Counted from the stretch's first letter, positions 13,628 to 27,800 are shown. The stretch: DNA of 64,000 nucleotides from Cloeon dipterum (GCF_949628265.1 NC_088786.1:25689681-25753680); one strand, 5' to 3'. Program-made: numbers and translations. The notes: generated by a model not told the origin, from the letters alone.

Positions 13628-13832
13628 AATGTATTACCTGGAAGAACTCTGTCAACATAACCTATCAATTTGATTTTCTAAATTCCCGCTACCAAATTTT
13701 ACTGTTCATTTTTCTCTTCTCGAGGAGTCTGTTGCAAAGAAGCAAAATTGATTTCCACTACGTATTGGCCATTAAAAGAGATGACAATTATCACTACTTC
13801 TCTGTGTTATGCTTTTGTGAACACCTTGTACA

Positions 13833-13838
13833 AATAAA
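13833..13838 (+). terminator. Likely CNOT10 poly(A) signal
   Basis: First AATAAA downstream of the CNOT10 stop codon (about 205 bp after it), giving a plausible short 3' UTR. Confidence 0.5.
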
Positions 13839-13839
13839 G

Positions 13840-16737
13840 AAATTAATCTGTTACAGTTGTAAAAAGGCTTATAACGATGTGCGAAAGATGTTGCTACTTT
13901 TACTTCAAATTGCAACCAGTCTAACGAGTCAACTAGAGTCAGAGAAGCCGCGCAACAGGCAGCGTCCATCGCTCTCTGGGTAGTCAACTTACGCAGTCAA
14001 ATAATAGGGCTACTACTTTCATTCTTGACAATTCAGAGAACACTTTCTCTGCTCGCACCACACACATGCACACATTAAAATAACTTGTGTTCGCTGCCAC
14101 CATGCGCTCTGATGATTGATCTTGGGTCAGGTTAATTACACATGGAGAGGGGACTAAACTGTTCAGCGAAAACAAATGAAAGGAAGCATACACAGCCGCA
14201 GTTGATGATGGTGAGCTTTTCTCCCACCCTCAAAACTTAACCGCAAAAATACTGTTGCCCTTAAACTTGCTTTACACGTACGGCCATAATCTTGAACCAG
14301 ATATATAATTCAATTTGAAACTATCAGATTGATTAAAAATAATACATGATGGTCCACATATTTCAGCAAAATCAACTTGAAAATATTAGAAAAACTCATT
14401 GGATTTGAAAGAAACAAGAATTAAAAATCTTAAAAAGTCAGCCTCAAATAAGATTTACCTAAATGAATAGAGATTCCATTGCAAAAAATGGATTCTATCG
14501 ACTGATTCAGATATAGTTTTGGCTTTTTTATGATGATTAATGAGAGTTAGTAAGATTAATTGTGCTCATCTGATAATAGGAATTATATAATATGTTTTTT
14601 TAATTGTGATTTAAAATATTAAAATAAAAATATTATGGAAAGTAACATGAAAGAGGCGAAAAATGACAAGCAGAAACAAAAATATTGAGTCAATGTAGTC
14701 ACGTGCAGCACTGGATTAATAAATTAATTACGTAACACAAAAAACACCTTAAAAATTACACCACAAGATCTTCTCACACACTGAGGGGAATTTTGATGCG
14801 TAATCGCAGAGTCTTTATAATCGTTGGCAGAATGAATAATTAAGTCTAGAAATAAATGTTGATTTCACGGCAATAATGATTTATCAAAAAAGCTTCAAAC
14901 CTAAAGAGTGAACTAATTGAATGTTTTTCGAATAAAATTTACCTTGTTTATAAAAGACTGGTATTCATCTTTTAAAAGATTTGTTTTAATTTTTTGCCTC
15001 TAATGTTTCACTCCGAAGTTTTCGAAGAGTGTTACACAAATAGGATATTGCCTAGAGTGCTGCGAAAGAAAATTTCTAACCAAATATGAAAAATAAAAAT
15101 CCCCGCAAACATCGTCCACTGAATCGATTTCTTTCCGCTGATTGGCGCCGCCGTGATTTTGAATAGCTTGGAACGCCGCATAAAAAGGTGTTTCTATATT
15201 AATAACGCGGCACCCGAGAGATCACTTTCTAGAGACGCTTTTCACTCGTCTCTGAACTTGTGCCTCAAGGCGTTAATGACAATGATCCCGGTCGCGAGAA
15301 GCGAAAAACTGAAACAAAAAATACAAACTTGCTCACTGTATACACACACATAAAATAATACACCAACAATGATTTTACAATGGACGTATATACGAGAGCG
15401 GCTTCAACCGCAGACTCTCGGCTGAGTTTTTGCCGATCCACCAAGCGCCTCTGGAAATTCAAGTAGGCGACGACACATATGCAAGTCGTTTGAATTGATC
15501 CACCAAGCACGTAGCATAGATAAAAGTAAGAGTTGCCCGCAGTAGCAGTCCACATGTTTATTTACTTATTCATTCGAGCGACTCTGGATTTTTAACTTTT
15601 TACTGCGATTGTCCGGCTACGATTCTGGCAGACGCAGCGAGAAGAAAGTTTGCTGCTCGCGCTCATCGCCGCGCAATTGTGCCTGACGCACTAACACTTA
15701 TCGAGGAAGTTCATGACTAGCAAATCACTGTGAATGTGCATGATTTCTGTGAGTGTGATGCGAGCGATTTATGTCAGAGCGGCGTGCATTGCCGCAAAAT
15801 AAATTGGCTCAGAATGAAAGTAAATTTTTATTGAATATTCATCGAGTATATAATGGAGTATGTTCGTTCGAGTGCCATAAATTCCCTGTGCAGTATTATG
15901 CTCGACTCCGCGCGTGAGCATTAAAATCAGTCCAAATTTGTACTTCCTCATAATGAAATTTTTAAGAACGCACGATTTTGTTTCAAGCTGCAGGTGATCG
16001 TTCGACTAGATCTGAAAACTCGAACTTAAAGAGAGTGCATTTTTAAATTATTTATCTCAAAATTACACCTTTCCAATTTTAGCCCACCTAATCTTCTGTT
16101 GTTTAGGTTCAAAATTATATATGAGCTTCCAGAAAAATAACTTTTGCCCCATGCTTGCCCTCATTAAAAATTTACTTATTTGAATGTATACACAATAATT
16201 TTTATTTATACATTAAAATAATTAATTAAATTGAAAGAATGCATTTGCCTGTAGAACTCATTTTTTCCGTCATCATTCATAAAAGCAATGATTGCGCCTA
16301 TTTAATAGTGGAGCGACACTGACCAGTTTAGCTTATCCACTATTAAGTGCTTACACCTTTGCACAAGAAGATTAACTTGTGTTTGATAAACAGAGTGGCA
16401 GATAAGATATAGAACATCTGTATATTATTGCCTTATTTAGACATAAATATTAAACAATTCATAGCCTCCTGCACGTTAATTCTTGTAAGATTACACATCA
16501 CTGTTAGAGCTCACAGCCTTGAGAGCGATTTCACAATACTATGAGGGATATTTAAAAAACACTTTATTTAGTAGGAGAGAGGAATGGCAAAAACTTGAGT
16601 ACCCAAGTAAGATAGAATTTTTAGCGAATATTTACAAAAGAATGAGTCATTTGTTGCCCATATGATTCTGCAATTTTAGTTTCACTAAAACGTGCAACAC
16701 TCATATGGTCAAGCAGCTGCTATTCTAATCTCCACAG
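13840..16737. other. Intergenic DNA between CNOT10 and the kinase
   Basis: Mostly AT-rich. A GC-richer patch at 15100-15960 contains a minus-strand 96-codon frame (15265-15555) with several hydrophobic segments. It has no recognisable family and no supporting splice or promoter evidence. No RNA gene or repeat is evident. Confidence 0.4.
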
Positions 16738-16930
16738 TTTTCGATCTCAGCGGTCGAGGCAAGTCTGAGGAGCCGAAAACAGTTGATGAGATCACGTTTT
16801 AATAATAAATTTACAAATAAAGGACTTTCAGAGTTTTGATCGTGTCTGGAAAGAGTAGAACGTTATGCCACCCGCACTGAAAGACTGCTCGGCGGCGCAG
16901 TTTCCTTCCCTCTGCAAGGCGTACGAAATG
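16738..16930 (+). other. Possible short exon(s) upstream of the kinase
   Basis: Two coding-like islands sit in AT-rich DNA. One follows an acceptor-like CTCCACAG at 16737; it reads FDLSGRGKSEEPKTVDEITF and then stops at 16800-16802, followed by AATAAA at 16804 and 16816. The other begins with ATG at 16865, reads MPPALKDCSAAQFPSLCKAYEM and ends at a GT donor at 16931. Joining the second in phase 0 to the acceptor at 17512 runs into an in-frame TGA (17519-17521), so at best it is a 5' UTR or uORF exon of the kinase. The first could be the end of another transcript. Neither is recognised. Confidence 0.2.
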
Positions 16931-17584
16931 GTAAAATGTTTTTTTCATATATGGTTCTATTTAAATTGCAATTTTGTCTGGTCTCACCTCGGTACTTTGG
17001 CTTATTCCTCATTCACTCCAGTTTATTTAAAAACAGTGCTACCATTTATTTCTTGTTTGATTTGTTTTACCTCTCACACAAGCAGTCCTTAAATTATAAT
17101 TATATTTAATTGAGATCAAAAATCGAAACTATCCTAGGAATTACGGGAATTACTTACAAAATAAAGAGCTTTGTGAAACAGGAAAATATTTTTTGTCATT
17201 GCTTCTACCCAAATTAAACTTAAAGTCTTGAATTCTACTTAATAAATAGTTTCCCTAATCGTCTTTATTTAATCAATTACAAATCATTTTAATCAATGAT
17301 TTTCCAAGAAATTACAACTAAACACACCAAAAAAGTAAAAGTAAATGGAAATTGTATATTTCAGATTCAATTTACGTAGAAATATCATTTGATTATTAAA
17401 CATTTATCAGTTCATGTAAGTTGAAAGACGGATGAAAATTTGTTAAATAATAATAATTATTTTTAGCTCCGCTACATTTCCTACACAGCGATTAATTTTT
17501 TTCATCGTTCAGATAAGGTGAACAAATACGCACCACAACTGGCTCGCACTCACAATCAGAGGCTGCGTTCAATCCGCCGCAGTC

Positions 17585-18853
17585 ATGGGCGATGACAAGA
17601 AAAGCCTCGTGCATCCGGGTGATCTTCTGGCAGCCGTGAGGACAGTCTACGGACCGCAATGCCGAATAATCGACCTGGAGGTAACGCACGGCACCGAAAC
17701 CGTGCAAGGGTTCTTGTCGTTGATGCTGAGTGTGAAGGTCAAAGTGAAGACCCACCTGGGTGACTTGAAAGAACTCCAGGTGATGGTCAAGCGGCGTCCG
17801 GTGTTGGCTGCCCACGTGGCCATGATCGAGGCCATGGGCAATAATGTCATGGCCCGCGAGAGTGCCTTTTTCAACACCATTTTTCCGCTGATGAAGAAGA
17901 ACTGCCCCGATTTGCCCATCGTCCGCGCCCTGGTGGCTCACGAGGATGCGATCATCATGGAGGACCTGCGAGCATCAGGGTTCGCCACCATCGCCAAGTC
18001 ATTGCAGGACATTGGGAGGAATAAAAAGCTGACGTTTCCGCTCGCGAGAATGTGCGTACGGAAGCTGGCGAAAATCCACGCATCATCGGTCAACATCAAG
18101 TGGAGAAAGGTCATGCCAGCCGACTTCTTTGACACCGACCCACTTCTGGAGGGCAAAGGTTCGGAGCAGTTCAAGGCGTTCTTTAATTTAACGGTCCAGT
18201 CTGTGATAATTCCCATCATGAAGAAAATATATTTGGACACTCCGTCTGTCGGCTCGTTTGTCGAGTTCATCGGCAGTCCGGAATTCTTCAACAACGTCCT
18301 CCAATTTTTCAAGTACGACGAGGAAAACGGACCTAATGTGATTCTGCACGGCGACTGCCACTTGAACAACATGATGTTCAAAATGGACAAAGACGGCAAT
18401 GCGTGCGACATACGCTTCATCGACTTCCAAATCATCCGCCACGGGCCGGCCTGCACTGACTTGATTTACTTCTTGTACGTCAACGCGACGAAGGAGTTCA
18501 GGGAGAACCACGAAATGGACATTGTTCGCGCATACGTAGAGGCCTTCAACGCCGAGGTGTGCACCACCCCGGACATCATCGACTTTGACAAGTTCTGGAA
18601 GAGCTACGAAAGGGCGCGGTACTACGGCGTCGTCATCGCCATGGCCATCAGACCTTTGCAGTTCATGCCGGCGTTCGAGCCAGCGAGCAACAAGGGTGAG
18701 CTCACCGACGAGTTCTTTGCGCAGGCGGATCAGCTCGACCTATTTGCAGCGACTGCAATGGCTGCGTTTGAAACTGACGAAGAATTCAAACGCGAAGTGA
18801 CTGATATTATTTCTCATACTTTGTCAGTGTTGAACAAGTATGTCTTCTTGTAA
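17585..18853 (+). CDS. CHK/EcKinase-like small-molecule kinase
   Basis: A 422-residue member of the ecdysteroid-kinase-like (EcKinase/DUF227, CHK) family, which has an aminoglycoside-phosphotransferase fold. Family members are cytosolic and are thought to phosphorylate ecdysteroids or xenobiotic alcohols with ATP. A likely ATP-binding lysine is K69 (LQVMVKRR), a paired acidic residue probably lies near 92 (ARESAFF), the catalytic loop is HGDCHLNN (255-262) and the metal-binding motif is IDFQ (279-282). Length is typical and all key residues are intact. The coding region is one exon. An acceptor (TCGTTCAG, ending 17512) and an in-frame TGA at 17519-17521 point to a spliced 5' UTR and support ATG 17585, which has G at -3 and +4. 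The CDS is much GC-richer than its flanks, suggesting codon selection. The exact substrate cannot be deduced. Confidence 0.9.
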   Translation: MGDDKKSLVHPGDLLAAVRTVYGPQCRIIDLEVTHGTETVQGFLSLMLSVKVKVKTHLGDLKELQVMVKRRPVLAAHVAMIEAMGNNVMARESAFFNTIFPLMKKNCPDLPIVRALVAHEDAIIMEDLRASGFATIAKSLQDIGRNKKLTFPLARMCVRKLAKIHASSVNIKWRKVMPADFFDTDPLLEGKGSEQFKAFFNLTVQSVIIPIMKKIYLDTPSVGSFVEFIGSPEFFNNVLQFFKYDEENGPNVILHGDCHLNNMMFKMDKDGNACDIRFIDFQIIRHGPACTDLIYFLYVNATKEFRENHEMDIVRAYVEAFNAEVCTTPDIIDFDKFWKSYERARYYGVVIAMAIRPLQFMPAFEPASNKGELTDEFFAQADQLDLFAATAMAAFETDEEFKREVTDIISHTLSVLNKYVFL

Positions 18854-18857
18854 TAAA
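18852..18857 (+). terminator. Poly(A) signal overlapping the kinase stop codon
   Basis: AATAAA starts on the second base of the TAA stop (18851-18853). If used, the 3' UTR would be only 10-30 nt. A weaker ATTAAA lies about 95 bp downstream (near 18944) and is an alternative. Confidence 0.4.
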
Positions 18858-18899
18858 AATCGCCATTGAAGTGTTATGTTTTATAGTGTTTCTTTAATG

Positions 18900-21800
18900 G
18901 TCTCAATGAAATCGTGTAGATTATGTGCTTGATCACAAAAGCAATTAAATTTTTGTCACTTGAGAGCACTGAAAAAATGAGCAATTGGCAAGGCAAGGTT
19001 GCGAGCGGTTGCAAGATAGAGTTGATTCTTAATCTTATCATTGTTATGATAGCGTATAAGAGATGAAAATACATGTTTCTATTCTGTTTAATGCGATAAG
19101 GTTATAGATTTCTAAAAATTTTAGCCAAATATCGATTACTTTCATTTGAACTGTGAAACAACTTAGATACTGACAAATCGTTGAAATCTTGATTTCAAAG
19201 AAGAAGCCTTAAACCGACCATAAATTGAGAAAATGCCAATAGGTAAAAACCATATTAGAAAAACATTTCTCAAGGTGTCAATTCCAAGTGACAAAAACGA
19301 GTGCAAGATAAAATAACAATTTTAGTTTCGTAATAGAAGTCTGGAGCGGTAATTTTTCATTGAGACGCTCTGGCCTCTTCCTAAATCACAATACACAATG
19401 GACAGGCGACGCGCGAACTTTCTTTCTCGTCTCACTATTATTATGGCGGTTGCGTGGACTGCATCGCATAATCTTGTCCAATAAACAAAGAGCAGCTGCC
19501 AAATTTTTTCTGCCCGCGAGCAGAGGAATAAGAAAGGTCTTCCTGGGTCTCCTCGGTGGCGACGCATTTGCATGTGCTTTTAGTCGTACACGCAGCGCTT
19601 GTTTTGGAAAGCAAAATGCATATTATCTCGTTTCATTATTGAGAATGTAATAATACGTACTCGCACTTACAGCGTGGAGTGCATTATTTGCTGACTCGCA
19701 CTTTCAATATAGGTTTCTCCGCACACACTCGCCGCTACGGTGAATTATCTCTTAATTCGCAGCTATTTTCATCAGATAATAAAATTGCATTCAACGCTAA
19801 GCGTGGGAAGATCGCTACCGCGGAGAAGAAAGCATTATGCACTGCTTTGTATACTGATGATATATTTGAGATTCATGATGTAAACAAAAAAGGAAATCCT
19901 CTAGCCGGCACTATGTGTTACAAAATAATAATAATAGATTTAATTAATTCATGCCATATTGGTTCTGTTTACGGCCGAGTTTATTCATTCAACCTTTCCC
20001 TTCTGCTACGGGAGTTTAAAAATTCAGCGGAGTGTGTGATAGCGAATCTCACGGCTATTGTGAGAGCAGTTATTGCCTCTCGCAGATGCTGACCTATAAC
20101 CCACTGAAATTTACATTTTTATGACTAATTCTACAGCACACATCGCATTGACGCGCGCAGAAGTTATTTTAGCACTTGCAATAGAACTACGTGCTTTTCC
20201 CGCCGATTTTTATCGCCCTTTCATCGCGCTTGTTAAAAATATATTTGTACAAAATATTGCACACTCGGTGATAAGCGAGAGATGCATCAGGCGCGTGTGG
20301 TGTTTATTTGTTCCGGAGGTAGCTAACGGCTGCAAGGAAGAGGAAGTTCACATACATTTCGTACCCGAGCGCACCAAAAGCCCGTATGAAAAATGCACGT
20401 GGCGATTACGCTGCTGGTTCTCGTTTTCTCCGAATCACGGTCGTACAATCAAGCAGAGAGAAATTTCCGCGTGCTTAAACAATCTTAAAGATGCAACTCG
20501 CGGTAATTATCAAGCTCGTTGCGGTGCGTCGCAAAAAAAGACACTCGAAACCGAGAAGAATAAACGAGGCTATGGTCATAACACAAAACTCGATCCCGGC
20601 GTGAAAGAAAAGCATTCGGAGCCCGACTTTCTCCTCGCATCGCTGACCTCAAGTGACCAGCATCTCGACTTCCATCACCTCATTATTTCACCGCGTGTGA
20701 GAATCAAATTGCTCCTCACGCTTCGTTCCCGATTGTAATTTCGGGGTAGCTGGAAATGGATCGGTCCATAAATTCGGGTAATTGCACCCCGCGACGGCGG
20801 CTCGTGCGTCGGCTCGGGGTCGCTTTGGCCTCGATTGTGAAACGATGATATAGATGTTTTCTTTTTCGTCTCAGAGGGTTATTAGGCCTCTCTATCGTAA
20901 AAGATTCACTTTCTCGCGCAATAAACGTGTGCAGAGCAAAATGACGACGCCGTAAATTATTTATTCACCGTGCTTTTCCGTTCACGATGATGCCTCACAT
21001 TTTTATTGTGCGCGCGCCTCTAATAAAATAAACACACGCAGTCTTAGGTAATCCACTGCACTTTGTCTGGTTTTTTTCATGCGCGCAGCTTGAATTACGA
21101 GGCACGAAGTGAGGAAGAGAACTTGTTTTTTTACTAATTACGCAGCACGTGAAAATTGTGGTCCTTTGGATTACCACACAATGAAAGATTGCTCGCTATT
21201 TTTCTTTTGCTGCGTGCAAGAGCTGTTTTTTTGTCTGAGTCAGCTACGTGGGTATTTTTATTAAATACCACTGCATTGTACATTTATTTCGGTCTTCTTG
21301 CGCAAATACACTGACCTTTCCACTGGGGACGATTTATCGTATCGCAATACAGTGCTATTTATTGTCTGAGATTTTCGAAAGTCCAGTCCCGGAATGCATT
21401 GTCAATGAAACATAAACTATCCCAGTCAAGTACTTTTTATTATGATGAGCTTAATACAAAGGTCCCATTCGTTCTCAAACGATGCCAAGCTTTTAATTTT
21501 GACTCTTAATTTATGGAATTTATGTAATTAACGCTCAATTTGGTGTTGAAGTTTAGTATATAATAAAATAAAGAACTAATACAACACAAATTTTTACTTA
21601 ATAGAAGACCATTTTGTTTCAATAAATTGAATTCTCGAATGTGGGAGTGTTTGGGGTAAAGCTGCCCTGCAGATCCATGTAACACATATTTTAAAAACTT
21701 ATTAAGTACTTATTTCAACTAGAAAGGACATATACGTACAATTTTCTCTAGGCGGACGCATCTTACAATTAGTAAAAAATACGGCAACTTGAGTAAATTC

Positions 21801-24800
21801 ACGCTCTTCCGCATTTGTGTAAAGCTTTCAAAGAGTTCCTCTGGCCGACAACGAGCGTAACAAGTAACAGACAGGAAACATGCATCTCTCGGAAGGAGAT
21901 GCACATACTGGAACCGCGTTCACAATCGAAGAGGAAAGTTCATTTAATTAATGTTGTCAAGAGACACGATATCAATCTAGTTTTCAACGGATTTGCAAAA
22001 ATTTTAAATTGTTCCTGGAAGCGTACCCAGCATCACGCGAATAATTCGCACACGAGGCTTTGGAGTGTTTGTTTGCAATTGAGGCAAATGGCTCAAATAA
22101 CGAATTGCCAAGCTGCTTGGCAGAGAAAGTAATGAGCAGATGGTGTGAGATTCACTCGGACTCAGTGAGAAAATTTTCGCCTCTTTACCATGGTTGGCTG
22201 GTGCCGCACAAAAAACACAAGTTAAACATAAGGCTAAGTGACAAGGGGTGCGAAAACATGCAAAAGATGTCACCTCGAGATTTGCAACATCCCTTTTAAT
22301 AATTGTGACCAAAACAACAAAATCCCACGTTGTAATTGACCTGTACAAAACGTTTTCATCTATTTGGGAAGATTTACAACAACAATAAATGCGAGAAAAG
22401 TTGCATTACTACACGAGCACGCCGTGAATCTTCCAGAGCAGCGCAACGCAAATGATTGGGCAACGCAGAAAACACACTTACGCCAATTAAACGCACTGAG
22501 CAGCGTGCATAAGGGACATGCATACGAAGTGCGTTTCTGTAAGAGCGAAAGTTTTTGGCACGCTCTTAATTATAGTGTAACCAAGTGGCTAATAGGCCAA
22601 AGAGCTAATTTCTATTCACCTACAAGCCAAACTATAAACATATTCATGTGTTAGTTATGAATTTGCTCGAAGCAATGGCAAGGCCGTCTGTGTGTGCGTG
22701 CGTGAGGGGGAGGAGGAGGAAGCATTAATTTACACACGGCGGGTGCGATGCGTGGTGCCAATGACCACACCTTGCGCGAGAAGAACACCGCCGCAGTCGC
22801 GAATTCAAAGTGTTGCTGGCACAATGACCGACTCGTACGAACTGACGGAATTACATCATACACAGCCGACCTATACACTTTTGTTTGCAACACTGACGCA
22901 CTTGGTTTGATTTATGCCCTTCTTGGCAGAGGCAACCAGTTTGGAAATATTACATACATACTGCTGCGTCGCGAAGCAAGCACTGCATTGACTATTAAAT
23001 GAGTGGGACTGTTCAAGCACTCTTAAGTGCCTGCAGAAATACAAACAGTGTATGGAGTGGAGGATTTTAATTGGTTTTAGATTAAATTTTATTTAGAAAT
23101 GAGCCTTAAAATGATTTTGTAGGGTTGTCGATTCTGCTTTAACAATCACTGAAATTTACTGCTTTGCAGTCAAACCACGCCAGTTTAACAGGCAATATAA
23201 TGATCGTTATCACTTTTTATTTCTTCATAATGTAGAATTTGTCTTGACACTTCTTTGCTTCATCTTTCATACTACCATATAATTAATGCTGACATTGGAT
23301 TATACGGTAGAAATCGACACACTGTCGTACTAAATAGAGATACTTGATGACATTTAAAAAATAAATGTTAGTTGCAAATTTGGAAGCAGCATTGTAATTT
23401 ATTTAAGAATGAAATATTGTTCAAATTAAAAATAAAATTTAATGTGCATTTTAATTTGATTAAAGTAGAGCTTTACAGTCACATTTTACAGAAAATTTTG
23501 TATTATTGGCTATATAGCAAGTTCTATTGTTTGTATAGCTAAGCAAAGTTTATCTCAATACAATGTGCAATACTTAAATCAGGACAAAGTAACAGTTAAA
23601 TTTCAGATTTCGCCAAATTTCTTGAAATATTAAACGGTTAAATTCAAAAGGATAAAAAGAATCTTTACTCTCATTAGTTTTTCAATGATTTTTTGCTTGA
23701 TTCCGATTTCTCTCGTCGCGATTAATCCAACAGTGTGGAATTATGGTGAAATAAATCCTGATATTCAAAAGGGAGACAGAGCTCGCCACTTGATTAGCAT
23801 GCAAACCTTGGTGCCAACTTTTTCGCAAATTTAAACGGCAAACTAAATTTTTTTAAGCTCCTTCCCCACATTTCAGAAAGCATTTCAATTAAAGGTAAGA
23901 AGGATTTTTTGTAATTTTTCTGTGCAGCATTACTTTAAGGATATGTGTTGGGATAAACGTAAAGGATGTAAAATATTAATTATTAAATATTGCTTAAAAA
24001 CCATTTGCTTTTCACTGGCCTGATGCACCTGCGTGAACTTTTAACCTCACCTCGAGCGCTTTTCCCTGAGGCGGGTAGCTATGAAAGTATGAAACAATAC
24101 CGGCGGCTGTGCTTGAAACATGTTGTACAGAACTTCATCTCAACACTTCTGAGCCGCCATCCTTTTATAATAAAATCTGACACAAATTTTCCTTTTAGAA
24201 CTCTCGGGATATTACAAAATTTATAGCACTTTCCACTGAACAGTTTTAGTTTCGCACACCGGGGCAAGGCGCATAAAAAAACCATTTTCGATGCAATTTT
24301 ACTCGGCGGCAGTGGCGCGATGAGCAAACGAGGCGAGATTTCCGCGTCCTGATTAGCTCTACCGCCGCCCTGACCGGCGAAATTCTAGCGACGGTGGTTT
24401 TCTTTCTCTTCATCAACGAAATGCTCTCTTACGCTGTAAAACAATCGGCTAATGAAGTCATGATCGAATTTTTACTGCAATTGTTCTCCGCAACGTACCC
24501 GCAGTATATGGAGGTGTGCGTTTGAAAATTTCTCCGCGCCTCAGCGCAGTTACTTTTTATTTTATTGCTATTATTTTCGCCGTATGCAATTGAAAGTTAG
24601 TCGCGGCTTCTCAGCACTCACCAGCCTCATTGGACGTGGGGCATACATTATTAATATGTATGCTAATTACGCTTTTGTGAGCGTTGCCGGCCCCCCTCTT
24701 ATTACAATCAGTTTCTTCTTTCTTTCAGCGGTGACAATGCAATAGAGCAAGGTAATTGGTAAGCTTCTCATGACGCCCGCACATCGCATTGCTTTTACAC

Positions 24801-27800
24801 CGCGATAGAAATTTTTGCTAATTAACCTGCTCGCTTTCTTTGCGTTGCTGCCACCACACTCATTGTCTGGGCAAAAAGGTGGAAAAATGCTACAGTTTTC
24901 TTGTTCGGAATTTAACGACGTGCGCTATACGGAGATAAAATTTTATCTCTCAATGTTTCTTGTAAGAAAAAGGAGCTCTGTTTAACCTGCTGAAGAAATA
25001 AATGCTCACGAAGAATTAGACGTGATTGCCCTTCAAGATCGATACTGACAATTTGTTCCAAAGGGAAAGTCGTATTAATACAGAAATATCTGCATGAGCT
25101 AGGTGAAAATCCATGGATTGATATATATGATATATACCGCCTCTCTCCCAATCTGCAATTAGAATCAAGTCGCGAAATCCAGTACGGAACATTTTTTCGT
25201 ACTCGGCGAGGTGTCCGTGCGGCATTAACGACCGCAATTTTTTATGGCTTTGCAATCCCTGTCAAAATGAACCCAGTTGGCTGCAGAGAAAGTACGGAAC
25301 GCGTAAGTGACCATCCCTCGTTATTAAAGTGACCTCCCGCCGACCTCCATGCTGGTATATGATGCAGCAGAGAGAAACGCTGCGAGAGATGCACACACTG
25401 AGCGGTTTTCTTTACGACTGGTCATTATCTAAGCAATGAAGGAAGCTGCTGAGTGCGTTGCGTCAAATGGAACATCGGCTTGTCATCCAATTAATTATGA
25501 GTATTGCATGCACGTATGAGTAAATTTCATTTGAGGATTGAATAAACACACGCGGATTGGGTCAGCGTTTTCTTTTGTGCTTCACTGCTTCCAAGAGGAC
25601 TCGTTGGGTGATCCTGACATCATGCATTGAAATCTACAGGCCTGTTTCATCTGGCATCCCTGTGGTTATGCCGTGATTTTTACAAGCGGAAGGCAGGTTA
25701 AGAGCCTGTGTTTTAAAACAGCGCTTTTCACATTAATATTCAAGGTATGTTTTTCTCCAAAAACTAAGAAAGCCACATATACGTACGTGGAATACTTTTT
25801 GTGAATTTTTAAAGAAAGTGCAGAGTGTTAGGGATATTTTTCCCCTTGTTTTCATATTAATTTGAAAAAAGCAAACAAAGTGCGGATAGACGTGAATTGA
25901 CGGTTAGTGATTTAAACTCCTCCAGGACTGCATTAATTTCATAGTCGGTGTCCTGCGTCTTTGGTTTTTACCATTTTCTATTAGCTGCCGTCATTATTTT
26001 ACAAATTTTTTGGGGAATTTCAACTATTTGCTCTAGATATTTTGTTTTACCAAAAACTTTATGAAAATTGCTTGATTGCTTTGCTATAAGTATTTTTATT
26101 TTGAGGTTAAACTAAGGTAACTACTTTTTAAATTTTGCTCTATTTAATACTCACCACCCTTAGATTTTAAGATTAAAATTTATCGTAGAGAATTTTGTGT
26201 AGCTATATTATTTTGTTGTTTCTTAAGTCAAATTTTTTCAACTTGTAACACGTTATTTTATTTATTAAAAAACATCTTGTAAACTCCTAAAGTTAAAATG
26301 TTCCAATCAGAAATAGACTCACTTCTTAAAAATTTCTCTCAACATCAAACTTGAGCAGATAGTACCACGTCAGACCTAGAAAAGCTGATGCGTCTAGCCG
26401 CCGATCCACCGCACAGTAAAGTCGCGAATAGATACCCACGGCACGACCGCAGACTGCATACAGAGCAGGGTTAACCCTCGCGCACACGACCACCGCGGTT
26501 GCCAGCGGTTTGTGTATTATGCGAATGAATTGGGTTAGCGTGTGTGTATGTGCCGCTGCCGCACTGCACCACATCTAATAATCAGAATAAACATTGCGTC
26601 GTCGAAAGTGGTGTTTATTGCCTCGCACCGACCTGCATAATTGAGCAATCTTTGGCTCGCTCGGCTCGCACCCACGTGTGAAAACGGGGATTACATGACG
26701 GGCAACACACGGTGATCTTCACTATACAGAGACAGAGTTTTATATGATTTTCTAGTCTGCATTGCAATGGTTTCAGGGGCTTGCCTCACATAATCATCAG
26801 AAGCGAGTTGCAATCACGATTTGCCTGAGGATGTCATTTTTTGTCCGCGCCGTGTGCGATGAAAAGCTCAGGACCAATTATTTCACCGAAAATTAAGGCC
26901 AGCCATTCTTCAAATGAGGAAATTTTCCTTCGCAAAAAATAAACATCTGCTCAGCGGATTTGATCTATAACTCTAATAATGGTGTAATTAATTAAGAAGG
27001 CAAGCAATAGAAAATTAAAACTATAGTTTCTCTCCACGGATCCTGCTCAACGCAAATGAGGCCGAGGGACAGTGATTAATTAGATGATTTTCGAATCTGC
27101 ACGAAAACTGCAAATTCATTGCTCATTCCAAAAAGACGCACCTCTGGAAAGGAGCAAAAATGAAAGCTATGGAATTGCCCGTGTTCGATGGCTGGAGCGA
27201 TACAGCGTGTTATCGGTGCGCAATAAAGAGCAGAAAAAACCCTTTTGACATCTAAAGAGCATCAATTAACGCGCGCACGGCCTTCCTTTTGCTCGCCTAG
27301 GAGGAGCGTCTGCAGCAATTAGGGCGTGCACAGCGGCGCGCACGCGGATTTATACATGCATTTGGGCGCCCGAAACCAAAAGAGAAGGCACAAAACCGAC
27401 ACTCACCTCGATACCCATAGCGAAGAAAGTGCGAATATGATGGCACGCGAGTTTCAGTGCGCGCAATATTTTAATTGAATTGCGGCCCTGCTTACTCCTC
27501 TTTTCGCCACGGAGAGCAATAAACCCGAAGGAGAAATCAAAATCCGATTTTTATACACTCTGCCGAGCGTTGGTTTCTCTGCTGTTGGGACTGGGAGATG
27601 AAACGTTAACTGTGGTGATGTATGCATATGCAAATGACCGGTAGGAGAGACAGGCGGCCGCAAAAACAAGGCGAGGACCCGAGAACGGCCATCGGCGACT
27701 CGGTAATTACAACCCTAGCAGCCGTGAATAATGCACTATAAATAATCAAACAATTTCTAGATGCGCGTCCTATTCCCATGGCGCCGTCGGAAAAAGAATG

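Noticed and set aside
15265..15555. 96-codon minus-strand frame with hydrophobic segments resembling a membrane protein
   Set aside because: No conserved receptor motif, no clear promoter and no following exon in phase; kept only as a remark in the intergenic description.
17938..18511. Minus-strand frames opposite the kinase (172 and 107 codons)
   Set aside because: They are shadows of the GC-rich kinase CDS, whose plus-strand frame has intact catalytic motifs.
20121..20738. 205-codon plus-strand open frame in the desert
   Set aside because: No motif, domain layout or codon bias; adjacent frames are similarly open. A frame of this length is uncommon but possible by chance in 64 kb read in six frames.
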